Below are positions 34,089-45,365 of a stretch of 64,000 bases of DNA, piece after piece. Source of the stretch: Paraphoma chrysanthemicola. Taxonomy: Eukaryota; Ascomycota; Dothideomycetes; Pleosporales; Phaeosphaeriaceae. Under the pieces are notes generated by a model. It did not search any database, was not told the origin of the DNA, and saw only the letters and a list, made by a program, of their open reading frames with translations. A program made the translations under genes and the position numbers. Location of the stretch: NCBI GenBank assembly GCA_020744225.1, contig JAGMWG010000003.1, positions 1,922,001-1,986,000 of the forward strand, in the 5' to 3' direction. The first letter of the stretch is position 1. Each line of letters opens with the position of its first letter.

Positions 34089-36566
34089 ATGGCTTCAGGT
34101 CTGCACCGCTCCAAGAGCGATCCACCACCACCTATCACCGTCGAGGACACGGCGACGGGCGAGCCTCCGGTGCCGAGCCCGAGTCCTACGCAGATGAATG
34201 GTATGTTCATGTCGACTCGCCTGTTGCAGCATGCCACGCTGTGCCGAAGCAAGGGCTGACTCTCCAAGCACCGGCTCGCTCCTTCACCGCCTACGAGCGC
34301 CCGACCTTCGACCGCTCCACGTCCCAGGCCTCGATCCGCGAAGATCGCCCGCGCAAAGGCACCTTTGGCTTTGGCCATAGACGCAAGCACAGCCCGAACG
34401 TCGAGTGGAAGGAGCGATGGACCAAGGATACGTGGCGACAGGGACGCGTCTTGCTGATTGACTACGTGACCAAGGAGCACACGGGAGAGGGCAGGAGGAA
34501 GATTGTGTCGCAGGAATTCTGCGACATCGACAGCCTGCGTCGCTTCTACCGCAAAGAAGACCTTTCTGCGCAAGCTGCCCTGCGCGTCATCCACGTGCAA
34601 AATGCGCAATGGGCCACCCGCTTCCTCTTGCGCAAGTTCAACATTGACGCGAGCGACGACTTGGTGGGCACCACTTTTGGGCGCTGGGCAAGGTACGAGC
34701 AACCGCAGCAGAGAGGCGGCAAGCCGGTGCTCAACGGCAAAACCTTCAGGACGCAGCGCGACCCGTGGCGGGGCATCAGCCGCGCGGCATTCGGATGCGA
34801 CTACCTGAAGCACTACCAACGCCAATCCATCGACCCGCCCGGCATCAAACCAATGATGGAGCTCAATCACTACGACCAAGCGGACCAGCCTTGCTATGGC
34901 TTCGACGTGTACGTTCAGCGCCTCTCGGTCTACGTGCAACTCAGCGATGGCAAGCCTGGCCAGGCGGTCGATCCTGATATTCCAAATCCTTATGACGAAG
35001 AAGCATACGAAGAGTACCAGCGACTGAAGAGATCCTATGGCAACGTTGACGCGAACGAACACAAGGAGAAGTACATTCCGAAGCTGAGGACACTCGACAA
35101 CAGCAACACCATCATCATCTTTGAAAATTCGCAGTCTGGTTCTGTCAGGGACACTCTTATAGGAGCGCGACAGGAGTTGGAGTCTCGCTGGCGCCGGCTG
35201 ACATTCTATTTGCCGCGCGAAGACATGGACAATGACGACACCCTAGCCACGGAATGCATGGACTTTATCTTGAAGGACATCTTCAAGGCCGTAGCATACA
35301 ACTGGAATCGATTCTTGGCCGCCTGTGAAACGCATGTTGGCATCCTCGAAGATAAGAGTAAGTTGTGCAGATTGGGCCATGTTTGTTACGTTAGCTGATA
35401 ATTCAACAGTCTATGATAATCCCGCGGACGAATCCCGAGCACCCGAGTTATGGAAGAACAGCGCCCAGTGGCTCAAGGTGGAACGACTGCTTTACATCCA
35501 TGTCGATCTGGTCAGGGAGATGGTCTCGCACCTACACGAACTAGCCTCAGGTGATCCAAAGGACGACGAGCCCTGGCTGGGTTCAGTACCGGATGAGATT
35601 GAGAAGCTGACAGGAAACTGGGAGCGCGACATCATAGGCCCCACCAGCGGCCTTTCAGATCTCATGTACAAATCAGTCGGCATCAGAGATTCGCGACATT
35701 CTCTGCAGCTTGGCCTCTCTATGTGGCGCCTGTCCTGGATCACGTTCATCTTCCTGCCGCTCACATTTACTGTGGGCTTCTTTGGCATGAACGTGAACAC
35801 ATTCTCCGAAAATCCTCCCATCAAATGGTGGTTTATTGTTTCCTTCCCCGTTCTTGCAGCTGTCATCGTCTTGTGGTATGCTGTCAAGCACAATCTGTCT
35901 ACGCAGCGCCAGAATCCCTTGCGTAGAGGCGTGTACGAATCACTCTACCATGAACTCGCGACCAATCACTCGTCCTTGTGGGGCCGAGAAGGGCCACGAT
36001 CGGGCATCATACCAGTCGGTTGGTGGAACGGTATCAAGTGGCAACTTGTCACGACGTGGTTCAGCGCAGAAAAGTTGCAGCCCCCCAAGAAATACGATCC
36101 TGTCACTCAGGAATTCGGTGCTTGGAGTCGTTGCAAGCAGTACCTTGTTCGGAGGTGGCTCGCAAACCTGCCCGTCATGCCTGCTGCTGCAACACTTCCT
36201 ACAACAGCGACGACAAACGATGTACCCTTTACTGCGAGCTCCAGCATGAACAAAGATCTCGGCGCGATTGGCGAGCTCCTTTCAATCGCCACACCAGTCG
36301 CAATCGCCGAGCTTGATCCAACAGCAGCAAGTAAAATGCAGAGTCGCATCCCCATTGAGCGATTGCGGAGCCTTAGTCCGACGCGAAGCGAGGGTGCCGG
36401 TAGCACGGGAAGGCCAAGTAGCTCAGGTGGCAATTCTGGGGTCATGGTTGAGGAAAAGGGGCCTAGCGAGGACGAGAGGAGCGGAGATGAAGACAGCAAA
36501 AGACAGGCGAAGGATCGAGAGCGCAAGAGGAAGGAAAGGTTGAATGTGCCATTTCAGACCGGGTAG
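34089..36566 (+). CDS. CorA-type Mg2+/divalent cation transporter
   Basis: Exons 34089-34200, 34269-35357 and 35410-36566; 785 aa. Introns: 68 nt (GTATGT, GCTGAC branch, CCAAG) and 52 nt (GTAAGT...CAACAG), both phase 1. A long N-terminal cytosolic domain with a fungal-specific block (WKERWTKDTWRQGRVLLIDY) is followed by the stalk helices. The two C-terminal transmembrane helices (about 509-530 and 541-561) flank the hallmark GFFGMNVNT, whose GMN forms the selectivity filter. The tail after TM2 is about 220 residues, Ser-rich and ends in a Lys/Arg/Glu-rich stretch, much longer than in bacterial CorA. This size matches the large plasma-membrane CorA-like proteins of filamentous fungi rather than mitochondrial Mrs2. 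Confidence 0.92.
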
Positions 36567-37150
36567 AAGTGAAGTAGCGACAGATGCCGTACGCATGCTC
36601 TTTCGCAAAACGAATGCGTACCCATTCACGAATGATGCAGCGTGCCTATGACATGTAGTGCATGACCTAACACAATGGGGCTGCTAATATGCATGGCCAC
36701 GTTCATGCCTAAAAACTTTCAGCATCTTGACTCCTAAAGTGAGGCTCCTTGCACTGATTCGACAATGCCATCTTCAGTGTACCGATCAGACACATGAGCT
36801 GACATGCGGCCCGATGACATGCCCAATGACAGCTCAATCGCGCCACCCTCTCACCGGAATCGCTCAGCTAAGCACCGAGCCCATCATTTAATTTGCCAAC
36901 GGTTGTGTGCAGTGCAGTGAAGGACCAAACGGCTGGCCAACGAGCTTCTCGACTCCACGAGGCTGAACCTGCCGTCCAACTGCCAACTCATGAAGCATGC
37001 ATGCCCCGCGTCTTTGGACATGGAGGCCAACGCACACTTTTTGAGCCTCATCTTGGATGCGGGCGTTGTAATGGGCATATATGGAATGCGCGGAAGGGGT
37101 GGAGAGGTGTATCTTGTCGTTGTGGATTTGTCTTGGGGAAGAGAAGCAAG
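36567..37150. other. intergenic
   Basis: About 580 bp between the CorA and BTB genes (same strand). Open frames just upstream of the BTB start have no domain. Confidence 0.5.
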
Positions 37151-38506
37151 ATGTCTTTCAGCGAGCATGCAGTTCGCACCGGGGTCGAAGGAGTGACGCC
37201 AATGGCACTAGACAACAGCGAATCGATCAAAACTTCGGAGCAAGAGTACGAGGGTGACGCATGTTCATCGGAGAGATCGTAAGTCGTTCGAGACATTAGC
37301 GACCAGGCAGCAGACCACTCATATCCACGATCTAGTCCATACGCAGACGCCGAAATCATCACGTTGCACGTTGGGCCAGATGCGACTCGCTTCGAAGTCC
37401 ACAGCACCATCCTTGGCCAGAGTGAAGTCCTCGCCGCCAAGTTCGACTCCTTGAGCTTCGTCAAGCAGCAGATATTGGTGCCAGAGCTTGACGAGTCAAC
37501 GGCGCATACCTTGGTGCACTACCTTTACACTTCGAAGTACCAAGCTCTGCGCGTGTCAACACAGACCGGCCACTCCACCTTGTACAATTATAGACTCGGT
37601 ACTTGTGTATACTGCGCCGCCGTGCAGTACAAACTACCCGGCCTTGCCGAGCTTGCAAAAGAGAAGATCGCAACGTTTGGCGAAGACGTGAGCATTTCCC
37701 ACATCTTGGGCATTGCAAGAGACGATGCATTCCCAGTGCTACCGGACAGTGAGACATGGTATCCAGAATATCTCCAAGACGTGATCACGCGCACAATGGC
37801 GGAAGATCCAGAGCCGTTCCGCCGACCAGACTTCATCACTCAGGTGGAAGGAAATAGCAGGCTGCTTCAAGTCGTCTGGAAAACAGTCATGAGCAATTTC
37901 GCTGCGGTACCAACGACTCCGAGAATATCGAACGAGGACAATGCGGCTCCTGTCGCGGAAACAGCACCGACCAGCATTTCCCCGGAACATGAGAAGATTG
38001 AGGAGACTACGCAAGCCGTTGCAGATGTGAGCGAAGTCCCACCTTCCATCAGCGAGACTCCAGAGGTGCACGCGGTGGACGCGGACGCAACGAAGTCCTC
38101 CTACGCTGAAAGTGCAACTACCCTCAACACAGCACATGAAGACGCGTACAAACTCGACGACATTGAACCAACAGTCGAAACACCCCAGACCCTAGAGCCA
38201 TTCACGGACGAAATCGGCTTCGAAAAGAGCAAGATGTATCAGCTTGGCAGGAAGGATTCGAGCTTAGAAGTGCCTGTTCAGACTCCAGCCATCATCGAGG
38301 CAGAGCGGCCCACGCACAAGCGCTCGGATTCAGTGATGCAGCCAGAGGCCGAGAAGGTTGATATTGCTGATGCGAAGGCAGAGGGCGAAGGACGCGAGGT
38401 GACTGACGATGTGGCGCCTGTGGTAGTGAATGGCTCGGGTGAGGCGACTGTGGGGAGGAAGAACAACAAGAAGAAAAAGACAAAGAAGTCGTCCATTATG
38501 TTCTAG
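37151..38506 (+). CDS. BTB/POZ-domain protein
   Basis: Exons 37151-37278 and 37336-38506; 432 aa. The 57-nt intron has donor GTAAGT and acceptor TCTAG, and joins in phase 2 to give SPYADAEIITLHVG. The BTB fold (about 45-150) contains FEVHSTILGQSEVLAAKFDS, the usual position where a BTB protein places its substrate-side dimerisation surface, followed by HTLVHYLYTSKYQAL. After about 190 the protein is acidic, Thr/Glu-rich and probably disordered, and it ends in a Lys-rich tail (NNKKKKTKKSS). BTB proteins serve as Cullin-3 adaptors or scaffold dimers. There is no kelch, zinc finger or other partner domain, so the role is open. The start is the first ATG before the splice-compatible frame. Confidence 0.85.
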
Positions 38507-38760
38507 GCGTACGCAAAATATATACAACTGTATACTAGTATTTTAGCATTGGCTCCAGTACTAGTATTCTCAATCGATCTGATATATAGCGACACTGACT
38601 CTGAACCAGTTAAGTCTTTCTCCCACGCTCGCGAATGCCTTGGAACCCAACGCAATCATGTTTTAAGGATTCCAACCGGCCGTTTTGGGCAGCTGAAGCT
38701 TGCACTCCGCGACACGAGCGTGCTTCGCTTGCTAGATCGAATTGCGTGAGCCGATACCCT

Positions 38761-40560
38761 CTAATGTGAACAAGCTCCTTTATTTCCATCGGAGTGACAG
38801 CTAAACTCAGACACTACGGACACCCGACAGAAACAAGAAGCTCCGATGGGGACATCAGCTGCTGCCACTGCAATATCGCGCTGAAATCGAATTCTTGCCG
38901 CCTCTTCATGTTTTCCATTACGGATGAAGCACTCGTACAAGCCATGCAGACCCCAGACGTTATTGACTCGTGCTTTTCGGCGGGAATAGGTGTGGCTGAA
39001 ACCAAGGTCTTCCAAGTATAATTCCTCGGCTTCTTGTGTTTGACCTTGTTCCAGCAGCAGCGCACCGAGAGCGTGTCGAATAGGCTGCATCCATAGAGGT
39101 GGGTCAGCATATCGGACTTTGTCTTCGAGTTCGATGCCGCGACGTAGGATACTGAAAGCTTTTTCATAGTTTCCGGCACGATACTCTATTTCACCTTCGA
39201 GCATGGCCGAAGCTACGGCCAAGACAGTGTCGGCTTGTGCATTTTGACCGTATAAGCGATCTTTGGGAACAGCCTGGCGAGCTTCTTCGAAAGCCACCTT
39301 GGCCGCATGAGCCTCGTCCACGCGACCAAGTACGGCTAAAGCAATGCCGCGGGCGTACTTTGTGGTCGCTGTAGCGATGCACAGAAGTTGTTGATTCGAG
39401 GGCAAGGCGAGCTCCAAAACCTCATGCCATAGACCGAATCGAATCAGTACGTGTGGTAAGGTCACCAGCTGCAATTCGGTCCAATCGACCATGCGTGGTG
39501 TCTTGATCGACATGAGCTCCTCGGTAAGAATCTCTGGTAGCCTTCTGGCGGCGTACAGAGCATCTTCACAGCGGCCAGACATCATGGCGGCGTACGCCAG
39601 GGCATGAATGTTGTGCGATCGATACGCGGTATACATGATCGATGTGCTCTTTGCTTCAGCGAAATACTTGTCATCGGAATACATCGCGTCGTAATTGGAG
39701 TCCACGGATCTTCGGTAATCTCCACAGGCAATATCAATATGTGTTGCCATGTGCTGCATGTGAGAGCCGTCTGGCACGGCGCGTCGGAGTCGGTCAGCGG
39801 CAGGAAGAGCCAGCTCGGGATACGGCGACATCTCCATCAAGTGAATGTAGAGATGACAGAGTCCTGGATGAGCTCGACCCTTGGGTTGCTTCATGCCTTT
39901 TTCCAGTGCTGTCCTTGCTTCGACTACATCTGTCCCGGTGGTCTTTCCAGTGTCGACATCCCAGAGTGCACGTGGACGGGTACACATTATTGAGTCGGCA
40001 TATAACGCAGCTACATCAACATCGTCACCAAAGTCTCGATAGACCGAGCTCATGACATCAGCATATGCGTAATTGAAAGCCGACATGTCCTCTGGAATCG
40101 CGGAAGTGCTGCTTGGGAACCGGATGATGAGTGCAGCGATGAGAGCTTTCTCCAGCGGAGTGGCAATCTGAGCAGCCTCTTCGGGGATATTCAATGCACC
40201 AAGCGCCTTCTTGACAGTATTCACCCGATCGTCCGTCGTGAAGAGACGCCACGCCTTATTGTAGTTCGGACCGATAGCGTACGCTATTCCCCAGTACGCC
40301 ATGACGAACTTGGGGTCGAGCTCAGTGGCTCGCTCAAAGCAATGCAAGGCCGCTTCATGGTTGAAAGAATAGCACCAAACAAGACCACGATCAAACCAGG
40401 CCTGGGCCTCCTCCGATGCGGACGTCGCCGCTCGACGATATACTCCAAGATTGTAATAGGGAGTGCTGGTCTTGGAAGGAATATCAGTACTGCTCGAGTT
40501 AGTCGTGAATCCTGTTGTCTCAATGGGGTTGCACACTTCATCGTTGGTTTGCATTGACAT
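38761..40560 (-). CDS. TPR-repeat protein
   Basis: 599 aa, single exon. Helical repeat protein: a TPR unit AWFDRGLVWCYSFNHEAALHCFERA-type at about 50-85 with ELDPKFVMAYWG, further repeats around 380-420, and terminal repeats with YRAGNYEKAFSILRRGIELE and LLLEQGQTQEAEELYLEDL (about 465-530). The conserved CHLYIHLMEMSPYPE and DGSHMQHMATHIDIACGDY blocks (about 235-285) are typical of a family seen in bacteria and fungi. His-rich patches (HMQHMATHID) could bind metal, which is inference. No transmembrane segment. Likely cytosolic; partner unknown. It converges on the BTB gene with 254 bp between stops. Confidence 0.85.
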   Translation of the reverse strand: MSMQTNDEVCNPIETTGFTTNSSSTDIPSKTSTPYYNLGVYRRAATSASEEAQAWFDRGLVWCYSFNHEAALHCFERATELDPKFVMAYWGIAYAIGPNYNKAWRLFTTDDRVNTVKKALGALNIPEEAAQIATPLEKALIAALIIRFPSSTSAIPEDMSAFNYAYADVMSSVYRDFGDDVDVAALYADSIMCTRPRALWDVDTGKTTGTDVVEARTALEKGMKQPKGRAHPGLCHLYIHLMEMSPYPELALPAADRLRRAVPDGSHMQHMATHIDIACGDYRRSVDSNYDAMYSDDKYFAEAKSTSIMYTAYRSHNIHALAYAAMMSGRCEDALYAARRLPEILTEELMSIKTPRMVDWTELQLVTLPHVLIRFGLWHEVLELALPSNQQLLCIATATTKYARGIALAVLGRVDEAHAAKVAFEEARQAVPKDRLYGQNAQADTVLAVASAMLEGEIEYRAGNYEKAFSILRRGIELEDKVRYADPPLWMQPIRHALGALLLEQGQTQEAEELYLEDLGFSHTYSRRKARVNNVWGLHGLYECFIRNGKHEEAARIRFQRDIAVAAADVPIGASCFCRVSVVSEFSCHSDGNKGACSH

Positions 40561-41746
40561 GCGTCCTCTCTGTCGACCTGATGAGCGTTTCCCGTGCTAT
40601 TCAAGTGCTTCCAGGCCGTCCTTGAGCTCAATATCCTAAAACTCGGCCGAGATGAAGGTGACAGTATTGGCTAGATGGCATATACTACGGAGCGTGATGC
40701 TGGTTTATTGATGGTCGCGAATCGTGGGGTTGTCCTAAGTAATGACGTGCTTGTCATCTGCTCGGCGTCATGGGCGACAGACCTTTACGCGAGCGATTTT
40801 GACAGCCGAGGGGAGCAAACCTTTGTAAAGTTTGCCCACAAGTTTGTTTAGTCGTAGAGTCTGTCGCGGATCGAATACAAGCTAATGGATCGGTGCAATT
40901 GATCATTAGATTACAGAACGGGGCCGAGGCGTTGTGCGCATGATACCCCGCTTGCCGGAAAAGGGCCATACCAGCATCGGTCTTGCAGGCTCACGGAAGC
41001 GTCGTCCTTGCCGTTCTTGATGTTCTAGGAACGTCTGGTAATTGACAGTATGTTGATATGATCAGATTAAGTGTTATTGGATGCACCAAGAATTTGCCCC
41101 ATCCTTGATCTGTTTCGGGCGTGTCTTCATTGCAACCAGATCGAACGACCAAAGCGCTGCGAGAGCCACAGGTCGTATCAGCCGTCCATACGAAGTGGGC
41201 TACCACGAATGAGAGCCCAGCTCATGCCAGAAATAATTCTCTACCATTTACCGGAGCGCAAACATTGAGGTAATACCACTCAAATCCGATGGTGCATGGT
41301 CGGAATTCCCAACACTCGGACAAGCAACCTTGACACGGTTCGCCCGGAAAGTATGTCGCTGTCTCTGGGCCCATGGTGAGAAATATTCCAATCTCTCGAT
41401 GTTGGCGGAGGGCCGAGTATTGGAATCCAACCAGATGGAGAGCAGTTCTTTGTGAACGAACTCGCGCGTCGGTACGATGCACTCTTCTCTGCTGCCGTTG
41501 CTGTATGCACGTCTTGCGACAAGATCTGCCAAGCTTATGCGAAGGCATTTGCTGAGGTGTGAGTTCTTACTTGCAAACGCGAGGTCGGCCTTCCGACTTT
41601 GCAAAGTGTACAATGAGGCACTTGCTTTGCTCCGAACCTGTGCACGTTCGGTACCAGCTTCTGTCGGAAACCGAAAGCATAGAAGGGAAACTACCATCCA
41701 CTGGCGATCTCTCTGGTCTCTCCTGACTTCTGTGATGATCGTAGGC
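40561..41746. other. intergenic
   Basis: About 1.2 kb between two minus-strand genes. Two overlapping minus-strand frames (41222-41548 and 41248-41697) look partly protein-like, but I could not decide between frames or find a start, so neither is called. Confidence 0.45.
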
Positions 41747-42367
41747 TCAGGTCCTTGTCAAGATCACAATTCCACTCCATTCGTTCCTCCATCTTGCTTT
41801 GTCTTTGACCATACAATCAATTCTCCAACCCGCTAAGTCGCGAGAGCCAACAGTTACTCTTCTACACTCTTCAATGATGCATTCCCTGGTCCGAGGAAGC
41901 AGTAACGCTGGAGCGTGGTTGGGCGCCCACGCTAGCTCACATACGACAAGCTGCAAGCTAGGCATGGTAGCCAAAGAAGCTCGTATGAGGCTCGGATCAT
42001 CAATGTCATTTGAAGCAAGCGAGAAGACAGAGTAAGGTAGGTTGCGTTTCCGGTACGTCCGCTTTAAAACCAGGTTCACTATTTTCTGTCGCATACGAGA
42101 CTGGTATGGGGAGCTCAGGATAGAATGGAACACATCGCACGACGCAACAATGGTCGTGGAAGGGAACAATCTATAAAGAGCCTCGATAGCTTCGCTGCGG
42201 AGCTGTTGTGTCGTCAACAGAATGCCGTTGGTTTTGTGGAAGGAGATGCTCTGGTCGCAACTCTTCGGAACCAGTCGAAGCCTGTCGGGGAGAACATATG
42301 GGTAGATGAGGTCCCTCAGTTCGCGCGGTAGGTTCAGTAGATTACTAGCAGGCATGATGTTCACCAT
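41747..42367 (-). CDS. Short F-box-like protein
   Basis: 206 aa from the ATG chosen. The N-terminus reads NLLNLPRELRDLIYPYVLP, the fungal F-box-like opening (LPxELRDxIYxY) seen in hundreds of small ascomycete proteins. It is followed by LLTTQQLRSEAIEALYR and a beta-rich body without named domain. The frame extends to an ATG at 42526, but the F-box motif normally lies within 20 residues of the start, so 42367 (or 42355) is preferred. F-box proteins bring substrates to SCF ubiquitin ligases. Many fungal copies are lineage-specific and untested. Confidence 0.65.
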   Translation of the reverse strand: MVNIMPASNLLNLPRELRDLIYPYVLPDRLRLVPKSCDQSISFHKTNGILLTTQQLRSEAIEALYRLFPSTTIVASCDVFHSILSSPYQSRMRQKIVNLVLKRTYRKRNLPYSVFSLASNDIDDPSLIRASLATMPSLQLVVCELAWAPNHAPALLLPRTRECIIEECRRVTVGSRDLAGWRIDCMVKDKARWRNEWSGIVILTRT

Positions 42368-43121
42368 TCGATGATCGAATCGGCACCAATCTTCAGACTC
42401 GCGACAACTTGAGGTTGGTGGCCATAAGGCGCCGCGATGGGAACGCTGTGGTACATGTGTATACGTCACTTCCCCACTGACCTGCAGCGGCGGGACTAGC
42501 CGAATGCCGGGATCTTGCGCTACCATACGACTGAACCTCGTTTGTTCTTCAACATCACCACTTGCACGCGATATGGCTTGTTATCGCATTTGTCTCGCAT
42601 TTTTCGGGATTTCGCGCCATCGGTCCCGGAGTGATGCAGCGCATTGTTCCAAAAAGGTTTAGCTCAAGATTCCCCGCGGTTGGTCATCCCGCAGGTGCCT
42701 TGGACCGTAACCCTTTATCTTCGTGACTGTCGCTCCAGTATCAAGAAAACATCGAAATCACGCAAAGTGATCTGTTAGAGCTAGACGGCGCTCCATTGTT
42801 GTTGTTTTTGGCCACAAAATTCGACCGACAACCCTAAGCGAATCTTGACGAACAGTGCAACCGGCTTTCCATGCGCGGATATCTCGAGGAATTGTTCCAA
42901 GTCCGCTGAGCCCTTCTTTCATAGTCTTGACGATCACTACGTCTTTGGATAGAAACAGGAAGCACTATCGGCCATACAATCAGTCACGCCGTCGTATCCA
43001 TTCCGCACTACGTCAGGACCAGGGCGCCCACGTGAACTCATTGGTCTGGTAGAAGCAAATAATACCTGCAGGCCTATCGAAATCGTCTTACGGTCATTAT
43101 TACGCAGAGCAAAACCTCGGA
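42368..43121. other. divergent intergenic region
   Basis: About 750 bp between the F-box-like gene (-) and the acetyltransferase gene (+). No element was recognised. Confidence 0.5.
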
Positions 43122-43841
43122 ATGGCGACGCCATTTGTACGACCGTATGACAAGTCCCGCGACTTCGATGGCGGTCTTCATGTGGCACGTCCCGCTTAAC
43201 ATCATGACAAATTGCGCTAATCCCACGGGTAGTTCTTTACAACTATTGATCATGGCCTTGACTGGGAACCAGCTCGCACAATAGGCTCATATCTGTGGTA
43301 CAAACCCTACGTCAGCTTGACACCCGACACCTGCTTCGTGCTGGACGATGGCGACGGCCATGTCGTTGGATACTGTATTGGCACACCAGACACAACACGG
43401 TTCGCGGAGCGCTGGCGCGATGTGTTCGCCCCAACCGTTGATCCGGTATTAGTGCCAAATCCGGAAGTGCAATCAGACAACCCACTCATGGAAAGAGACG
43501 ATGTGACAGGTTTCAGACACGCAGTGTATAACGGGAGTTGCAGCATGCTGCAATCGTGGCCAGATCTGTTGCAGCAGTATCCGGCGCACATGCATATCGA
43601 TTTACTGCCAGATTATCAAAGAAAAGGTCATGGGACAGCACTTATCAACGCCTTCTTCGAGGCTGCCAAGACCCGCGGTGCAAATGGAGTGCATCTAGAT
43701 ATGGTCAAGCACAATGTTACTGGGAGGGCGTTTTATGACAGAATCGGCTTCCAGATCTGTCCACAGGTGATGGATGGAGGAGCCAGCGGTCGTACAGGAG
43801 AAAATGGTATCGTCGTGACGCTGGTGAAAGTTTTGGTTTGA
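43122..43841 (+). CDS. GNAT-family N-acetyltransferase
   Basis: Exon 1 is 43122-43181 or 43122-43184; exon 2 is 43233-43841; 222 or 223 aa. Exon 1 encodes MATPFVRPYDKSRDFDGGLH, then FFTTIDHGLDWEPARTIGSY in exon 2. The acetyl-CoA loop DYQRKGHGTALI (about 159-170) matches the Q/R-x-x-G-x-G motif, preceded by the strand AHMHIDLLP and followed by GVHLDMV and AFYDRIGFQ (GNAT motif B). Normal length for a single-domain enzyme; substrate unknown. The donor is unusual: either weak GTGGCA at 43182 or a GC donor GCACGT at 43185, both phase 0 and differing by one Val. The acceptor is GGGTAG with a GCTAAT branch. Confidence 0.8.
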
Positions 43842-43998
43842 CTGTTGCAAGGGTAGGATCTTTCGCGTGTTTGTCACATCTATAGCCTGACCACATGTCA
43901 ACGTTACACCACAGTATATCAGGACACGTTATGAATTGCCTCACTCCGCCAGCAGAGGCGCCACGCTGCAGCCAACGCAGATATCTCAGATAGTTGGG

Positions 43999-44006
43999 TA
44001 TATAGG
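43999..44006 (+). promoter_or_regulatory. TATA box of the downstream unknown gene
   Basis: TATATAGG, 60 bp upstream of the ATG at 44066 and 21 bp upstream of the ATG at 44027. The spacing makes the second ATG the more likely start. Confidence 0.45.
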
Positions 44007-44065
44007 CCGTTCCCTGGTCTTGGAACATGATACCATCATCCATCATCTCCCTATTAATCACAAGC

Positions 44066-44821
44066 ATGACTTCCGAACACAACAGAGAGCAGGCGCGAGC
44101 CCAAGCATTGCTGAAGCCTGAGACGGCCCATTATTATGTTCATAACCAGACTCCGCCTTGTTACGAGCTGCCACCGCAATCAAATAGTCCCCAGGAGTGT
44201 CCACAGCCCTTGACCCTCATGCACAGGTCTCACAATCTTTTTCGGTATGCTGATCGAATACAGGAAAACACCTTTGTGAATAGCACACACCAGCTTCTCG
44301 ATGCTTCCAGCGGCACCCCTGCCGACAGTGACATGTTCACTGATGTCTCGGCTGCCATGTCTCAGCTGCGGCTCGACATCGAAGACGCAAGCGCCAGCAT
44401 CATAGAGAAGACGGTGGACATCAGGCTCGAAAAGCGCATGCTCGAGAGGCTGTGGGATGAGTTATTCGTGCTCCAAGCCAATATTACCGCGAATACGTCC
44501 CGGCCCATGTCCTACGACGACTTCGTCGCTTATATAGACAAGCAACATCTTGACTTCCTGCTCGACTACATTGACCAAGTCGATCGCGCAGCAGACTACG
44601 CGGTGGCACCGACGAACAATCCGAATAAGAAGCGCTGCAAGGTAGGTCGGCCGAAGGGCAAGATCCTGAAGAGAATCCACGGCGACAATTTGGATCGCGG
44701 GCTCTGTTCGATGCACTGTTGCGAGGACGGCTTCAACAATCAAGTGCTAGAGTATGGAAGGCCACCGTGGGAGTGTTATCCCAAGAACTTGCTGGAGGAG
44801 GATGGCCAGGTGCAGGCATAA
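44066..44821 (+). CDS. Unknown protein with AT-hook-like motif
   Basis: 251 aa, single exon. I recognise no full domain. The N-terminal third is Gln/Pro/His-rich. Residues about 100-135 form a charged helix (SQLRLDIEDASASIIEKTVD and RLEKRMLERLWDEL) with coiled-coil character. Residues about 190-205 read KKRCKVGRPKGKILKR, a GRP core flanked by basic residues as in an AT-hook, so minor-groove DNA binding is possible. The C-terminus has CSMHCCEDGF, three cysteines and a histidine close together. The ATG at 44027 is in frame 13 codons upstream, but the TATA box position argues for 44066. Confidence 0.6.
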   Translation: MTSEHNREQARAQALLKPETAHYYVHNQTPPCYELPPQSNSPQECPQPLTLMHRSHNLFRYADRIQENTFVNSTHQLLDASSGTPADSDMFTDVSAAMSQLRLDIEDASASIIEKTVDIRLEKRMLERLWDELFVLQANITANTSRPMSYDDFVAYIDKQHLDFLLDYIDQVDRAADYAVAPTNNPNKKRCKVGRPKGKILKRIHGDNLDRGLCSMHCCEDGFNNQVLEYGRPPWECYPKNLLEEDGQVQA

Positions 44822-45365
44822 GTTGCGGTAGCAGGAGCGCCTTGATCAATCGATGATATTCCACAAAAGGCCAAGTCTCATTAAGCAATGTTCTTGTGTT
44901 ATTTGTCGCCCCATGCTTTGCATCTCCGCGCCTGTACATTTCGGAAGTGAACTTAGTTGCGTTATGTCAAGAATTTAGAATACATTATACAGCCGCTTTC
45001 TCATGTTTTTGAGACTGTGTGCCATGCTGTAATAAACCAGATATTCCACTGGGACATCTTATCTAGCGAGTGTGGGGCGAGGAAACACTCACCGTGCCCG
45101 TGCCCACATGTCGGTAGTAACAACAGCGCGTGGTTGTCACTGGAGAATTACCCTATCTCCTAGAGTTGAGTTCTATGGTGAAGAGCGACACGAAGAGTCG
45201 TTGACTCACTTTGAACCACCACATCGCCCAAAATGTGCTGAGACATCATGCATAAGTCTCACGATGGTCGCAGATCGGTCCTAAACTGTCCTATTAAAGT
45301 TCAATCCACTCTCTTTGAAAGCTGGAAGAGGCATACAATATTCAATTCAGTCGATACATCAGGCG
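44822..45365. other. intergenic
   Basis: About 540 bp, AT-leaning; nothing was recognised apart from flanking UTR and promoter sequence. Confidence 0.5.

Noticed and set aside
34070..35062. 330-codon minus-strand frame opposite the CorA gene
   Set aside because: Overlaps two confidently spliced CorA exons; composition is an antisense artefact.
41222..41697. two overlapping minus-strand frames (108 and 149 codons)
   Set aside because: Both have protein-like patches, but no start, splice link or domain separates real from shadow.
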